Shown here piece after piece: positions 10,251 through 22,351 of a stretch of DNA of 64,000 nucleotides. How positions within the stretch are numbered: the stretch's first letter is position 1; every line of letters begins with the position of its first letter. The position numbers and the translations under genes are program-made. Origin of the DNA: Capsicum annuum (lineage: Eukaryota > Streptophyta > Magnoliopsida > Solanales > Solanaceae); the NCBI RefSeq assembly GCF_002878395.1, contig NC_061121.1:44512133-44576132 (forward strand). Direction: 5' to 3'. A model generated the notes under the pieces. It ran no database searches. It was not told where the DNA came from and saw only the letters and a program-made list of their open reading frames with translations.

Positions 10251-11859
10251 ATGATGAATTCTGTACCTCCTACTGTTCACAGTGATGGTCAGTCAACTAC
10301 TAGACCTCCACTTTTGGATGGATCTCACTTTATCTAGTGGAAAGAAAGGATGGAGATGTTCATCCAAGTTGAAGAGTATGAATTATGGGAGAGGATTACT
10401 GATGATCCAATTATTCCAATGAAGTTGGTTTATGGTGAACAAGTCAAGAAACTAAGGAGTGAATTTACTCCTGATGACCTGTTGGACTTGAAACAAAATG
10501 CAAAGGCTAAGAACATCTTGGATTGTTGATTAGGACGAGCTAAATACAATAGGGTATCAACCTACGCTACTGCTAAGCATATTTGGGATGCACTAGTGAA
10601 TGTTCATGAAGGTACCTCTCAAGTAAAAAAATTCAGGATCTCTTTACTTTTCACTGAGTGTGAGGAATTCAAAATGAAGGAAAATAAAACCCTGCATGAA
10701 ATGATGGCAAGGCTTACTACCTTAAAAAATGAGCTGACTTCCTTAGGAAAAGTCATCTCTGAGGAGGAACAAGTTGAAAAGGTACTGAGGGTATTACCTA
10801 AATCAAAATAAAATGTTAAGGTAACTATAGTCAGATAGAAAAATAAGGATCTTGCAGCTATGACCCTAGATGAACTAGTAAGGAACTTAAGGACTTATGA
10901 AATGGAAGTAGATGGAATCAAAGAACAAGAAGCTCCTAAGAAAGTCTTGGCATTAAAAGTCTCTGATAGTGATGAGGAATTTTAACTTGATAAGGAGCAA
11001 GTTGCTTTCATAACTAAGAATTTCAGCAAATTCTTTAAGAAGGAGAAGGAAACAGGTACTAAGAAACATTGCAATGACAATCCAAATGGCTGCTACAAGT
11101 GTGGCAAAACTGATCATCAGATCAGAGGCTGTTCAGTCTGGGAAATAGAATGGTAGAAGGAAATGGCTAAAACAGAACTGAAGGCAAAAAAGAAGGAGGA
11201 ACACGTAATGATAGAAACTTGGGATCTGATTCCGATGAAGATGAAGTTGATTAAACTGCATTCATGATTCTTGAAAATTCATACTTAGATGAAGAAGATG
11301 ATGGTTCTGAGGTAATTATACTTGAACTTAAAGAAAAACTACAACTATTTTCAAAACCTAAACTTGTTTCCTTGATGAGTGCATTGATTGATAATTTCCA
11401 AGAGTTAACCTCTTATAAGGATAAATTGTTCAATAGTCTTGCAACCCTTAAATTTGATCTAATTGATTTAAAGTCTTGCACAGGTACAGTTCATAAGGAA
11501 AACTGCACTCTCAAGAAAAAGGTTGAAGAACTTGAGATTTCAAACAATGATCTTAAGTCAGAAATTCTCAAATTAACTCTCACTAAAAATGGGGAAAAGG
11601 CCATGAGTAAAGAACAAGAAAATACTGAACTTGAGCTAGTTAAATATAAACAAGAATGCCATAATTTAACTAAAAAGATGAATAAGCTGAGACTTAATCT
11701 TGGAAGGTAAAATAGGTGGACAAACTCCTCAATAATTATTCACAAATTGAGGGAAAGAAATTATAATGAAAAGGCAGTTTGGGATTTTACAAAAGTGTTG
11801 ATGAGCCAAAATATTTATGCTACATCTGTGGGAACCTTGGACATCCCACTACTGAATGT
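10251..11859 (+). pseudogene. Sirevirus-like gag with two zinc knuckles and a coiled coil
   Basis: ATG at 10251 opens a frame shared with the open piece at 10596-10811. It starts MMNSVPPTVHSDG and includes the gag-like core LTDDPIIP-type region and TLHEMMARLTTLKNELTSLG. In-frame stops occur near 10336, 10527 and 10809. A first CCHC knuckle (CYKCGKTDHQIRGC) is at 11091-11132. An open coiled-coil segment at 11264-11710 is rich in Leu/Lys/Glu. A second CCHC knuckle (CYICGNLGHPTTEC) is at 11818-11859. Gag forms the particle and binds RNA in active elements. Here stops and frameshifts break it into pieces. Confidence 0.85.
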
Positions 11860-12084
11860 CCTGAGGCTGCAAGAAGCTGATCAAATAGTTAAAACCTGGC
11901 TAACAGATTTTCTCAGACCAAAAAGAAAAGGACTAGTTCTGGTTTGAGAAACATGTTGCACTATATGTTGCCTGCATGGACTATAAGAAACTTGTTTTGT
12001 CGTTACACTCATAAAATAGGACACAAGCTTCTCTGGGTTCCTAATTCTGACCATTGATTTCTTTTGCAGGAAAAGTTGAAAGGA

Positions 12085-13080
12085 AGCAAAAAGCACTGGT
12101 ACTTAGACAGTGCTTGCTCAAGGAATGTAACTGGTGATAAGAAAAAGTTTCTTTCACTCTCCAAAATAGATGGCAGAGGAGTTTTTCTTGGTGATGGAAA
12201 ATAGGGAATCATTATAGAAGTTGGAAAAATTGGCTCATCTGAGTCAAAAGCATTAGAGGATGTCTATTTTGTAGGAGGATTAAAGCATAACCTGCTGAGC
12301 ATCTCACAACTGTGTGACAAAGGTAATAAAGTTGCATTTACAGTTACAAGAGTCAAAGTCAAAAGGATGGACACCAAAAAGATTATGGTCCATACAAGAA
12401 GATATAGAAATGTATACAAAGTTGACGTCATGGCACTACCAGGACCTGAGCTGACTTGTCTAAGTGCCATAGAAAATGGTCCCCTCCATTGGCATATGAG
12501 ACTTGGTCATGGAAGTCTGAAATAACTAAACATGCTTTCCTCCAAAGACATGGTATTGGGATTACCCACAAAAAATTTAAGGAAGAAAAGTTATGTAGTG
12601 CATGTATAAAGAGGAAGTAGATAAGATCTTCTTTTAAGTCAAAGTACAATGTTACCACCACCAAGTGCCTTGACATAGTTCATAAGAACTTGTGTGGACC
12701 AATGAGACTTCAAAGAAGAGGTGGAAAAAGGTATGTTTTTGTGATTGTTGATGATTATTTCAGGTTCACCTGGACCTTGTTTCTAACCTCCAAAGAACAT
12801 CCCTTTGATTTCTTTGAAATTTTTATTAAGAAAATTGAAAAGAAACTGGGAAAATCATTAGTTTCCATGAGTTCTAACCATGGTACAGAATTTGAGAATG
12901 TAAAGTTCTTGGAATTCTATTAAGCAAATAGTATAGATCATAACTTCTCAGCTCCTAGAACACCACAACAAAATAGAGTAGTGGAGAGAAAAACTAGAAC
13001 TTTGGAAGATATGGCTAGAACAATGATGCTTACAGCAAATATTCCAAAAACTTGTGGGCTGAGACAATAAGTACAGCAGT
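12085..13080 (+). pseudogene. Copia protease and integrase, with lost catalytic residues
   Basis: The protease active site reads WYLDSACSRNVTG, where the usual Asp-Ser-Gly has become Asp-Ser-Ala. GLKHNLLSISQLCDKGN follows. The integrase zinc region shows LHWHMRLGHGS. In the integrase core the segment starting MCGPMRLQRRGG (12690-12923) shows two of the three catalytic acids changed to Asn: NLCGPM where DLCGPM is usual, and SSNHGTEFE where SDHGTEFE is usual. The Glu in NRVVERK remains. Stops occur near 12204, 12524 and 12608. Both enzymes are clearly non-functional. Confidence 0.85.
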
Positions 13081-13679
13081 ATATAACATAAATAGATGCA
13101 TGATTAGACCTATTTTAGATAAAACTCCCTATGAATTACTAAAAGGAAGAAAGCCTAACATTTCTCACTTTAGAACCTTTGGTTGTAAATGATCCATACA
13201 CAATAATGGAAAGGATAATCTGGGAAAATTTGATGATAAAAGTTAAGAGAGAATATTCTTAGGTTATTCACTTAATAGTAAGGCTTATAGGGTTTTAAAC
13301 AATAGAACTAACTATGTTGAAGAAAGCATACATGTGATCTTTGATGAATTCTGTGTTAAGACTAACCGGCGGGAAGGAAGTGACTCTGAGAACAGGTTAC
13401 AAAACTTGGTTCATTTAATTAAGCTATCAAATATGGAGGCACTTTAATAGGTGGAACTGAAGCTGAAGATAGAATGATAGGGGAAACTGAGCCACCAACT
13501 ACCCCAGCTCAGAACATCTGATCCTAGTAGCTCACTAGGCTTGATCCCAAAAGGATACAAGTATCAAGGATCACACCCCATTAATAAAGTTCTTACTAAT
13601 CTCACATCTGGGATCATCATAAGGTCTTGACTGAGGAGTATGTGTGCCTTCAAGGCATTTCTATTAGAAATTGATCCAA

Positions 13680-15180
13680 AGAAGGTAATTGAAGCATTGG
13701 TTGATGATGATTGGATTATAGCTATGCAAAAAGAGTTGAATTAGTTTGAGATAAGCCAAGTATGACACTTAGTTCCTCTCCTATAAGATAGATCAGTAAT
13801 TAGGACTTAGTGGGTGTACAAGAATAAAGTGAATGAGCATGAAACAATTACAAAAAAACAAGGCAACATTGGTGGTTCAAGGATACAATAAAAGAAGTAA
13901 TTGATTTTGATGAGACTTTTGCTCCTGTAGCAAGACTTGAAGCTATAAGATTACTAGTTGTATTTGCTACTTATGTGGAGTTTATTCTCTATCAGATGGA
14001 TATGAAGAGTGCATTCCTAAATGGTATTCTCAAGGAAGAAGTTTATGTTAAGCAACCTTCAGAATTTGAAAGTAAGGAGTTTCCTGATCATGTGTATAAA
14101 CAGGATAAGGCCTTGTATGGGTTGAAAAAAGCACCAAAGTCATGGTATTAGAGATAATAAAATATTATACTAGAGCATTGGCATACCAGAGGTAAAATTG
14201 ACAACACACTTTTCTTAAAAACTAATAAAAAAGATTTGTTAGTTGTGTAGGTTTATATGGATGACATTATATTTGGCTAAACCAACATGAATATAAATCA
14301 TGAGTTTGACAAACTCATGAGTTATGAATTTGAGATGAGCATGATGGGGGAGTTCAATTACTTCTTGGGTTTGCAAATAAAACAGTCAGCATTAGGGACA
14401 ATGATCCATCAACAGAAGTATGCCAAAGAGCTTCTCAAAATATTCTCCATGGAAGAGGCTAAAGAAATTAGTACTCTCATTGCCACTACCACAAAGCTTG
14501 ATCTGGATAAACCAGGTCCAGATGTAGAGCAAAAGATGTATAGGGGTATGATAGTCTCATTATTGTACCTCACAGCTAGCAGGCCAAATATTGTGTTCAG
14601 TGTAGGGCTATGTGCTAGGTTTCAAGCAAAATCCAAAGAAAAACATCTTAAATCTTTGAAGAGAATCTTTAGATACTTGAAGGGAACCAGTGTTCTTGGC
14701 TTATTGTATCCCAAATGTAGTAACTTTAATCTGGTAGGTTACTCTGATGCTAATTATGTAGGATATTTTGTAGACAGAAAAAGAACTACAAGCATGGATC
14801 ACTTCCTTAGATCATGTTTGATTACCAGGTCTACTAAGAAGCAAAATCTAGTTGCTTTATCTACTACTGAAGATGAATATGCTGTTGCAAGTTCTTGTTG
14901 TGCTCAATTGCTATGGATTAAGAAACAACTTATGGATTTTGTTATAGATGTTGGTTGTGTTCCCATTTTTTATGATAATACAAGTGCAATTAACATAGCT
15001 AAAAATCTTGTTCAATATAAAAGGACCAAGCATATTAATAGTAGACATCACTTTCTTAGAGATAATGTTGAAACAGGTCATATATAAATTATTTTTTGTC
15101 CAACTGAGGAATAAATTGCTGACACATTTACTAAGGCTTTGAGTAGAAAACACTTTGAAAGGAACAGGTTAGCATTTGGG
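13680..15180 (+). pseudogene. Copia reverse transcriptase and RNase H, decayed
   Basis: The reverse transcriptase region reads TFAPVARLEAIRLL, then QMDMKSAFLNGILKEEVYV, then ALYGLKKAPKSWY. The catalytic VYMDDIIFG is at 14251-14277 with stops on both sides. From 14287 to 15087 a 266-codon frame stays open. It covers the end of the polymerase (FNYFLGLQIKQS) and most of RNase H (GYSDANYVG, STTEDEYAVASSC, KRTKHINSRHHFLRDNV). Past the stop at 15087, ADTFTKALSRKHFERNRLAFG completes the usual end near 15180. The 15181-15655 stretch after it is non-coding spacer. Confidence 0.88.
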
Positions 15181-15655
15181 ATGATTAAACTTGTATAAAT
15201 CTCCCTTAATGATTGATTAGAAAAAATTGTACTTAAGTGATTGTGGATTAATTTAATTGTGTATCCTAATTCCATGGTTTTAGAGTAAATTAACTTAGCT
15301 ATGTGTTGATTTAGCAGATAGGTTGAACCATCAAGGCCAATTTTGTCCATTCTTTTTCCACAGTTCAAGTATGATTTTCACATGTTCATGATAGCATAAG
15401 AGAGAGAAAAGTTGTTCACTAGGTCCTTTTCGTTACACTTAAATCGCAAAAAATCCAAAAGCCATCTCCTTCAAAAAGCTGCCAGCACTTTCCCATCAGT
15501 GCAGACCCCTTCATCATTACATTTCTATAAAAAACATTCCTCACATGATTCATCTTCCCTTAATCCCTTTTAAATACGCATCCTTCTTCTACTCTCTTTC
15601 TTATTCCTTCTACACCCTCTCTACGATAAATCACTAACTTTTTATTTCCACAGTC

Positions 15656-16865
15656 ATGGATTCCTCGTCATCTTCTTTATCCTCTTCACCTGAATCTACC
15701 ACAACACCTTCACCTCCATTGTCATTCAACTATATATAAGATTACTCCATTAATCCCTCCTTAAATCTCCAAAAAAGTCTCTAATTTTGTTGTGTTCAGA
15801 TACATCCCAAACCTTTTTACCCAATTTTCTTCCACTGCCTCATCCCATCCCAACCCTTCACTTTCTCTACCAGCCACACTTTAAATTATTGACCCTGATG
15901 ATGAAACCGATCCAAATATCATCCCTCGAAGGTCAAGATCTACTCTAAAACGAAAACCCTCATTTGTTGTCATTGATGCAGATACAGCTGCTTCAGTTAA
16001 GCCTTCTCCTATGGTAACTTCTCCTCAAATTCCTCATAATCGAGGAAAGAAACAATGGCAAGATGGTTCTTTGGAAGAAGAACTTTATGCAAATAAAAAG
16101 AAACGGGTTGCTCATTCTGCTTCTCCACCGCCTAGTGCTCCCCCTGATATTCTCCTTCTTTCTAAAAGAAAACTGAAGCACATCATTGCCAAGACCCCAA
16201 AATCCTTGGTCACTCCTACCTCCATATCCCAACCTACTTCCAAATCTTCTGCATCCTCAAAATCTACTTTGAAAGCCTCTACTGAGAAAGCCTCCACTGC
16301 CAAAGGCTCCCCTTCTACCAGAGGTTCTTCAAAGTCCTCTTCCCGTCTGAAGAAACAAGTATCCAAACCTATTCTTTCTGCTTCATCTGACTCAGATTCT
16401 AATTTTATTCTTGATACTCCTCCTGCTCCCTGTACTGACCCTGATCCAGATCTTGCCTATGATATTGCTTTTGATACTCCAGCTGACATAGGTTCTCAGT
16501 CAACTTATGTTTGCCACTTGCAAAAATATAAGTTGGCTAGGGGTAAAGTTGCCACTGGTTTTGGGGGACCTAATATAGATGTGTTACTCACCAAATTGAG
16601 AGCTCGGGGGTGGTCACACCTATTTTTTCAAGGTGATAATCAAAGGAAATTTGGGAAATATGAAGTATATGAATTTTATACAAATGGTGTTGTTATCGGA
16701 GAGATATTCTCCACTGTCCATGGTAAAACCATTAATTTTTACCCTGCTGATCTGAGTCGAATATTACATGTTTCTACTGGGGGTTGGGGTCATTATGTGA
16801 AAGTAGATTGGCCTCCTCTTGATAACCTTCCTTCAACTCTTGATATTGTTAGAAAATTCTTATAA
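15656..16865 (+). pseudogene. Extra 3' ORF of the Sirevirus-like element
   Basis: This ORF lies between RNase H and the 3' LTR. A start context at 15656 gives MDSSSSSLSSSPESTTTP, then stops. From 16011 to 16865 a 284-codon frame stays open. Its first half is basic and rich in Ser/Pro/Lys. Its second half (from about residue 170) is a compact domain with RARGWSHLFFQGDNQRKFG, EFYTNGVV and LSRILHVSTGGWGHYVKVDW. That domain recurs at 32988-33395 and resembles the 'putative plant transposon protein' domain. It ends early at TAA 16863-16865, since the relative at 33344-33541 continues further. Its biochemical function is unknown. It is sometimes called env-like only because of its position. Confidence 0.7.
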
Positions 16866-17161
16866 AATCCTATTCTTTTAACTCATTATGTGGTTCACTT
16901 CTGTGTCATTAATGCATTGCTTTTTTTGGCTCTAAAGTCATCATTGTTTTAGTGATAGCCTAGTGGCCATTAATTATTAAGCTTTTTTCACTTATTGGTC
17001 CAACTTTTTGATGCTGTTAAAAGAGCGGAAATAGATTATACAGTGCTTATAACCCAATTAACTAACCTGTGTTTCATTCTCTTGTACTAAATTCCTTAAG
17101 TGAATATGTAAGGTTTTTGTAGTGTTGTGCTGCTATATTTGTTATCATCAAAAAGGGAGAA
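16866..17161 (+). other. Sirevirus-like 3' UTR ending in a polypurine tract
   Basis: Non-coding. It ends AAAAAGGGAGAA (17150-17161) two bases before the 3' LTR, the expected plus-strand primer. The motif TTAGTGATAGCC at about 16950 is repeated in the related fragment near 35615. Confidence 0.8.
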
Positions 17162-17163
17162 TT

Positions 17164-18173
17164 TGTTAGGGCATGTGGAGCTTTAAAGATATACATATGA
17201 ATGAAACATGTCATGAAAGTTGGTCCATCCAAGTGAACAAAGCTTAGCTGCGGACAGGTTATTGATATGATAACTCTGTGTGAAAACAGGAGTAGATAAC
17301 ACTCATCACATCAGGAGTTGAGTTGAACAAAAATTACTACAGGAGTGGACAACACTCATAACATAAGGAGATAGGTTGAACAAGAAGTTGAATTGAACGA
17401 GAGGTCTTACAGACATAAAAGAAGAGTCCTATTAAAAAAAGAAGTGTGAGAGGCGCAACAATAATAAAAACAAAAAAAAAAACTTCCTGGAGTCCTAATT
17501 AACATATAAGATTATATAAATTGAAGGAATTTATGAAATGTTGGCTTAAATATAACAAATGAAATCAAAAGCTCTCACTCATGCACTGATAATATAATCA
17601 ACAATCAGCAAAGTATTGAAGGAATTTATGAAATGTTGGCTTAAATATAACAAATGAAATCAAAAGCTCTCACTCATGCACTGATAATATAATCAACAAT
17701 CAGCAAAGTATTTCACTTACTTGAAGAAGAACCTGGTTCCTTACTTAGAAAGTCTTAGACTTTTTGTAGTATGAAGATTCTTTGAGTTGTATTGAGCCAT
17801 TGTTCTAGTCTCAGTGATCTATAAAATGAGTTAGGAGTTGTGTCTTCAAGTTAGGGAACTCGAAGACTTGGGAATACTTATCTTGGGAAGATTTGTGTTT
17901 TTGTAGTTATAGGAGTTAGAAGTTTTAATTCCTAGTTTAGAAGAAGTCTTGTAATTTTGTTGATTGTTGAGGCTCAAGAGTTATAGTGAAGTTGGGGTTA
18001 AATCTTGTAGAGGCACAAGTCGTGGTTTTTTACACCTTTCTTGAGTCGGGTGTTTTCCACGTAAAAACACTATGTTCATCTTTTACTTCTGTGATCCACG
18101 TTTACTTACTTGTTCCATAGATATGCAATCAGTAGAGTTTAATATTAAAAGTAGTAGGACTCGTACTCTAACA
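17164..18173 (+). repeat. 3' LTR of the Sirevirus-like element (1010 bp, internally duplicated)
   Basis: It begins TGTTAGGGCATGTGGAG and ends ACTCGTACTCTAACA. It is 140 bp longer than the 5' LTR. The cause is a perfect 95-bp tandem duplication at 17521-17710 plus a partial duplication of an ACAGGAGTGGATAACACTCA block near 17287-17380. Confidence 0.92.
17521..17710 (+). repeat. Perfect 95-bp tandem duplication inside the 3' LTR
   Basis: Copy 1 spans 17521-17615 and copy 2 spans 17616-17710. Both start TTGAAGGAATTTATGAAATG and end CAATCAGCAAAGTA. I saw no mismatch by eye. The 5' LTR has one diverged copy, so the duplication arose after insertion or in assembly. Confidence 0.9.
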
Positions 18174-18178
18174 CAACA

Positions 18179-20943
18179 CAATTAAATTATTAGATAAGAA
18201 AAAAAATTACCAAAATGTGACAACAGGGCAACTGTTATGGAAGCTTTCTCATACCCCAAATGAGTTTATCATAGTTTTTTTTTTAATACTTATTAGTTTA
18301 TGAAAGCTTTTCATACCATTGCACATAGTAGCAGTAACAAAAACTTTCATGATTAAAAATCACGAAGGTTTGTTGGAAACTCGCCGATTGCATACATCAA
18401 TGTGTAAACCACGACATTGTCTATGTATAGATTATGAAACTATGATAACAGTACATTTTCATTATAACCATATACGATATACTTATCTGCAATTTGATCA
18501 AATCTCATTTCAAATTACATATTTATGTTTTCATTATATTACTTCAATTACTGCAATGAGTAAGACGGATGCATCTGAGTTGGTTGCTCATTAATTGTTA
18601 AAAACTAAGTCATGTAGCAATTCAATTTAATATGGAAGCTATAAATGTAAAGAAGGATGTGTTCGACTGAAGCCTCTGCATTTGAAATTTATATTGTGCA
18701 AGCAGTGTTAATAGTCTAAATTAAGGACAAGAAGCAATTAAAATGAAGAGTGAAATCATGCTCGCTAGAGATAACATGTATGTCTATCACTGATATACCA
18801 TCTAATAAAAAAACATGCAACAAATCTTTCAGCATGCTTTCCTTCGTTTAACCCCAAAACACTTATAGACACAATCCACAAAATAGACAAGGCTTGAAGG
18901 TCTATATTTATCTGAAAAATTAATACATCAGCATGTTCCGCAATGGTGTAAGGAAAAATTTACCTATTATGTCACACTTTATCACGTACCTATCAACGTC
19001 CCTGCTATGATTTATAAATGAAGTTGTTCATAATGTGAAAGAATTCACCATATTTTGATGTTGGGCAAAGATGTTAAGTGTGATGTACTACTATTTTACA
19101 TTCCAAATCAGACATTTCAAAACAAATAAAAACACATTTATAGCTTTAGAATTAAGGTATCATCACAGCTTTTGACAAAAATGTTCAGCCACCCAAGAAA
19201 ACTTCAAAAGCAAAGTTTTGTTCTAATGTACATAACATAGGTTAACCAAAAGAAATAAGGTTCGTCACGAGCTATATAATAATATGAAAGAAAATGATAA
19301 AGACAAGAATGTAGATACAATACAAAAGATCTAAGTCACACATACTCTTCGATTTCGATGTCACAATCCTTTTCATATTATAAAAAATATACTACTTTTG
19401 AGATTTGAACACGCACCTGTAAATATTTTTGAATTGTCCACAATATAGCAAAAAAACTTAAATGTATGCTCCGGTGAACCTAAGGCAAACATAAAACATA
19501 GAAGATATTCCAAAAAATCACGATTTTCACTTGCATGTTCACAATCAAAAATGAAAAATAACATCACATGAAGAGGAGAGCCTACCAAAAATTAAAAGAT
19601 CACAAAATCAGATCTAAAGACAAGAAAAAAAAAGATTAATTTCCAACATCTGCTACAAATTCACAAAAACTAAATCATCCATTTCACTTGCATGTACAGA
19701 TCTAAATAAAGAAATCAATAATCACAAAAATTGATAGCTTACCATACATTACCAAGACATCAAAATGATATATCAACTTGAAAAATGGAGCTTATTTTCA
19801 AATAGCTGGAAATTTATTAAAGAAACTAATAACAAATATATAGAGCTTCTTCGTCCTTTCGGCTTTCATTTTTTCAAATAGAGAAATATTTTTTTCTTAC
19901 AAAATAATTTAGAATATGGAGTGTTTGTGATAACGTTCGAAAGGAAAAGAAAATTTTTTGTTGTTCAGACAAGAAAAGCTTACAATAGTACTACTTATTT
20001 CTAGATTATTCTATTTAAATATAAATAAGTATTTTTTTAAGATATTTTTTAACTTTTGGGCTGGACCTCTATTTCATTTTTTACTTTGTGCTGGATTTTA
20101 CATTTAATCGGTTAGATCCATTTTTCTTAACAAAAATCAATAACTAAAACTTACACAAATACACAACTTATATTTTCAATATTACAAAAAATCCCAACTC
20201 CCTAAATATATTACAAAAATTCCAACATATACATAGAAAGTTATTTATACGTCGGCTATGTTATGTATATATTAATAGAGAGAGTAAAATAAATTAAAAA
20301 GAAGAAGAGAGTACAATTATTTTCAAAATGATTGATATTTATGTTATTTATACTTAAACTAAACAGATAACACATTGTATTTGTTTTACAAACTAATATT
20401 TCCATGGCCCAAACACAACTCTATATAAATTATTTGGTCATTATTACAGCTATTTTTAGAAATTAATTTTCAATGTAATTAATTTTACATAATAAATTAA
20501 GTTCATATGGATAATAAAAACTTTTGTTTTAATAAGAAAGACAAAAATTTGTCATTTGAATTATAAAATTTTATATTATATGTGTTATATTAAAAATATG
20601 AACATTCACGTCACTTTTATAAATAATTTTAATTATTCATGTCATTATCTTTAACGAATAGTATAATAACGCTATTTTATATAATAAAATGTCTTTAGTG
20701 CCATAAATGAATAGAACAATAGAGTAAAAACTCAATGATCACTTTTGTATCTTAAATTTCAACAAAAAATTTTAATTACAACTGTTACCCAATTATTTCT
20801 TAGTCAATAACAAATATTTAAATAGATTACACCTATACTTAAATTTACAATTACTTATATCGTAGTAGAATACAACATTCCAATCTATAATTATTTTAAA
20901 TAATATACTTTTTCCCCGCGCATCGCGCGGATACGTATACTAG
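18179..20943. mobile_element. Helitron-like 3' terminal tract
   Basis: The tract ends with a GC hairpin in AT-rich DNA (CCGCGC, loop ATC, GCGCGG, 20916-20930), ten bases later CTAG at 20940-20943, and a T as the next base. That is the classic plant Helitron 3' end (hairpin, then CTRR, inserted before T). Copy C of the host segment lacks this sequence, and its match with copy A starts right after the CTAG (GATTATTTACAAC), which supports the border. The rest is AT-rich with no supported gene; the frame at 18319-18594 is unrecognised. The 5' TC end was not found and may lie before the window. A helicase is not visible. Confidence 0.7.
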
Positions 20944-21787
20944 TTGATTATTTACAACAACGACTACTTGATACACTGCAGATGTAGCAGATATGTCATT
21001 CCTAAGGTTAGAGACATGTTCGAGATTTCAGTCCATGTTCCCATTGCCAGATCATACTCCTCCGCACATGTCAACAGCTTTGAGTCGGCTCCTCCAATGC
21101 CTACTATAACATAAAATTTTCCATCCATGAATATGCCAGATCACATCTTACGTTGCCTATTCATGCTTTGCAAAGTCCTCCACATGCCTGTTTTTGAATT
21201 GATAAGTTCAGCAGATCAGCTAAGGATTTTAATTTGTGAGTCACAACTGCCAGAAAAAATGGCCACTTCCCCAAGGCTTGCTTTACCAAACAAACATCAC
21301 GACGCATTCAGCTGCATCCCAGTTGACCACGTATTTTATCAGTAAGCTGTACCGACAAATGACATGGGCCACACATCCTTTCCACAAACAAGAAGCTCCA
21401 TACCAATCCCCAATGATACCTTGTCGGAGAACAACACGAAATAATCATTGGGAGTCATTATCGGAAGATGCATCCAATGCAGTCTATCAAAGTCAAAAGA
21501 TTCCCACTCAGGCTGCTGGCAGGAGAAACACACGCAATGCTCAACCACACCATTTCGTCGCCGCCTTGTATAAAGTTCACCACTCCTAATTAATGAGGGG
21601 AAGTTGCGGTTCAAAGATGCTATGGTTCCATAATCTTATCTAGAGCAACAAATGAGAGTATTGATGGAGTTGTCACTGTCAATGGCAGGAAAAATTGTGC
21701 TCCTGTCAGAATTAACCCCAGCATGATCCAGATGGTCGGCTTCCTCATCAAGGGATGCTGAAGAACTCCCTAAGGATAGAGTCACTC
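20944..21787 (-). pseudogene. SKIP11-type F-box/kelch gene fragment (copy A)
   Basis: On the minus strand the open stretch 21614-21339 reads RSGELYTRRRRNGVVEHCVC, then QQPEWESFDFDRLHWMHLP. This matches the linker between F-box and kelch repeats of SKIP11-like proteins, which act as substrate adaptors of SCF ubiquitin ligases. Downstream kelch-coding sequence continues to 20944 with stops, where the Helitron border cuts it. At the 5' side it stops at a TGTAACACCCC LTR fragment (21788), right after a Ser/Leu/Gly-rich segment. Copies B (47229-48412) and C (48749-52218) are close relatives. It is dead, being truncated at both ends. Confidence 0.8.
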
Positions 21788-22260
21788 TGTAACACCCCAC
21801 AATTTTGGGCTAGAATTTGAACTGTTCATCCAACGTGTGTAGACCTGAACCTAATGGTTTCTATTTATATATAAGTGTAAATATCAATTCTTAAGGGTGG
21901 GAACATCATTGGAGATGGATTGAAGTCATAAATATTTCCTAGCTCAAAGAACTTTCCTACCTATTGAGATTTAGTATTGGGTCAACTTCCAAAGACCATT
22001 TCTCCTAGAATATAGCAACATATATAGCCTACTATATATCAAATTAAATCCCATCGAGTATTCTTTCCAACTCCACTTATCGTTAGTCAATCTGAGTTTG
22101 GAGTAAAAAGTTGTGGACATTTTAGTGAGACACTGTCCAGGCTGTGCGATGGACGCGCAACGAAATGTTTATGCGGCGGGATTGGGTATTAAACTTACCA
22201 TTAACTTATATATACTCGGACATGAAGGATTTGAGCAAAACACAATTATCTAGACATTAA
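21788..22260 (+). repeat. Truncated TGTAACACCCC-type LTR fragment (copy A)
   Basis: It starts TGTAACACCCCACAATTTTGGGCTAGAATTT, the same head as the LTRs at 56685 and 62135. It is interrupted in the duplicate (52219-52487 plus 54972-55200). It sits between the kelch start and the SAUR in both copies, so it was there before the duplication. The right edge is approximate. Confidence 0.7.
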
Positions 22261-22351
22261 AAAGAAATCCATTTTCTGTGCAATTCTCCAAATTTTTGTT
22301 CTTTTTTTATTTCCGTCACCATTTAGAGATTACCAAATATACCTTGTGATA

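Larger units (their letters stand above)
9326..18173 (+). mobile_element. Full-length decayed Ty1/copia element, Sirevirus-like
   Basis: It is flanked by an exact 5-bp duplication CAACA (9321-9325 and 18174-18178). The LTRs begin TGTTAGGGCA and end CTCTAACA. Domain order is gag, protease, integrase, reverse transcriptase, RNase H, which is Ty1/copia. An extra ORF between RNase H and the 3' LTR is typical of the Sirevirus/Maximus lineage. Every enzymatic domain has stops or lost catalytic residues, so it is dead. It is inserted in the Helitron-like tract. A second, partial relative lies at 31083-39926. Confidence 0.92.

Noticed and set aside
18319..18594. 91-codon frame in the Helitron-like tract
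   Set aside because: No recognisable domain, AT-rich surroundings, no splice or start context support.
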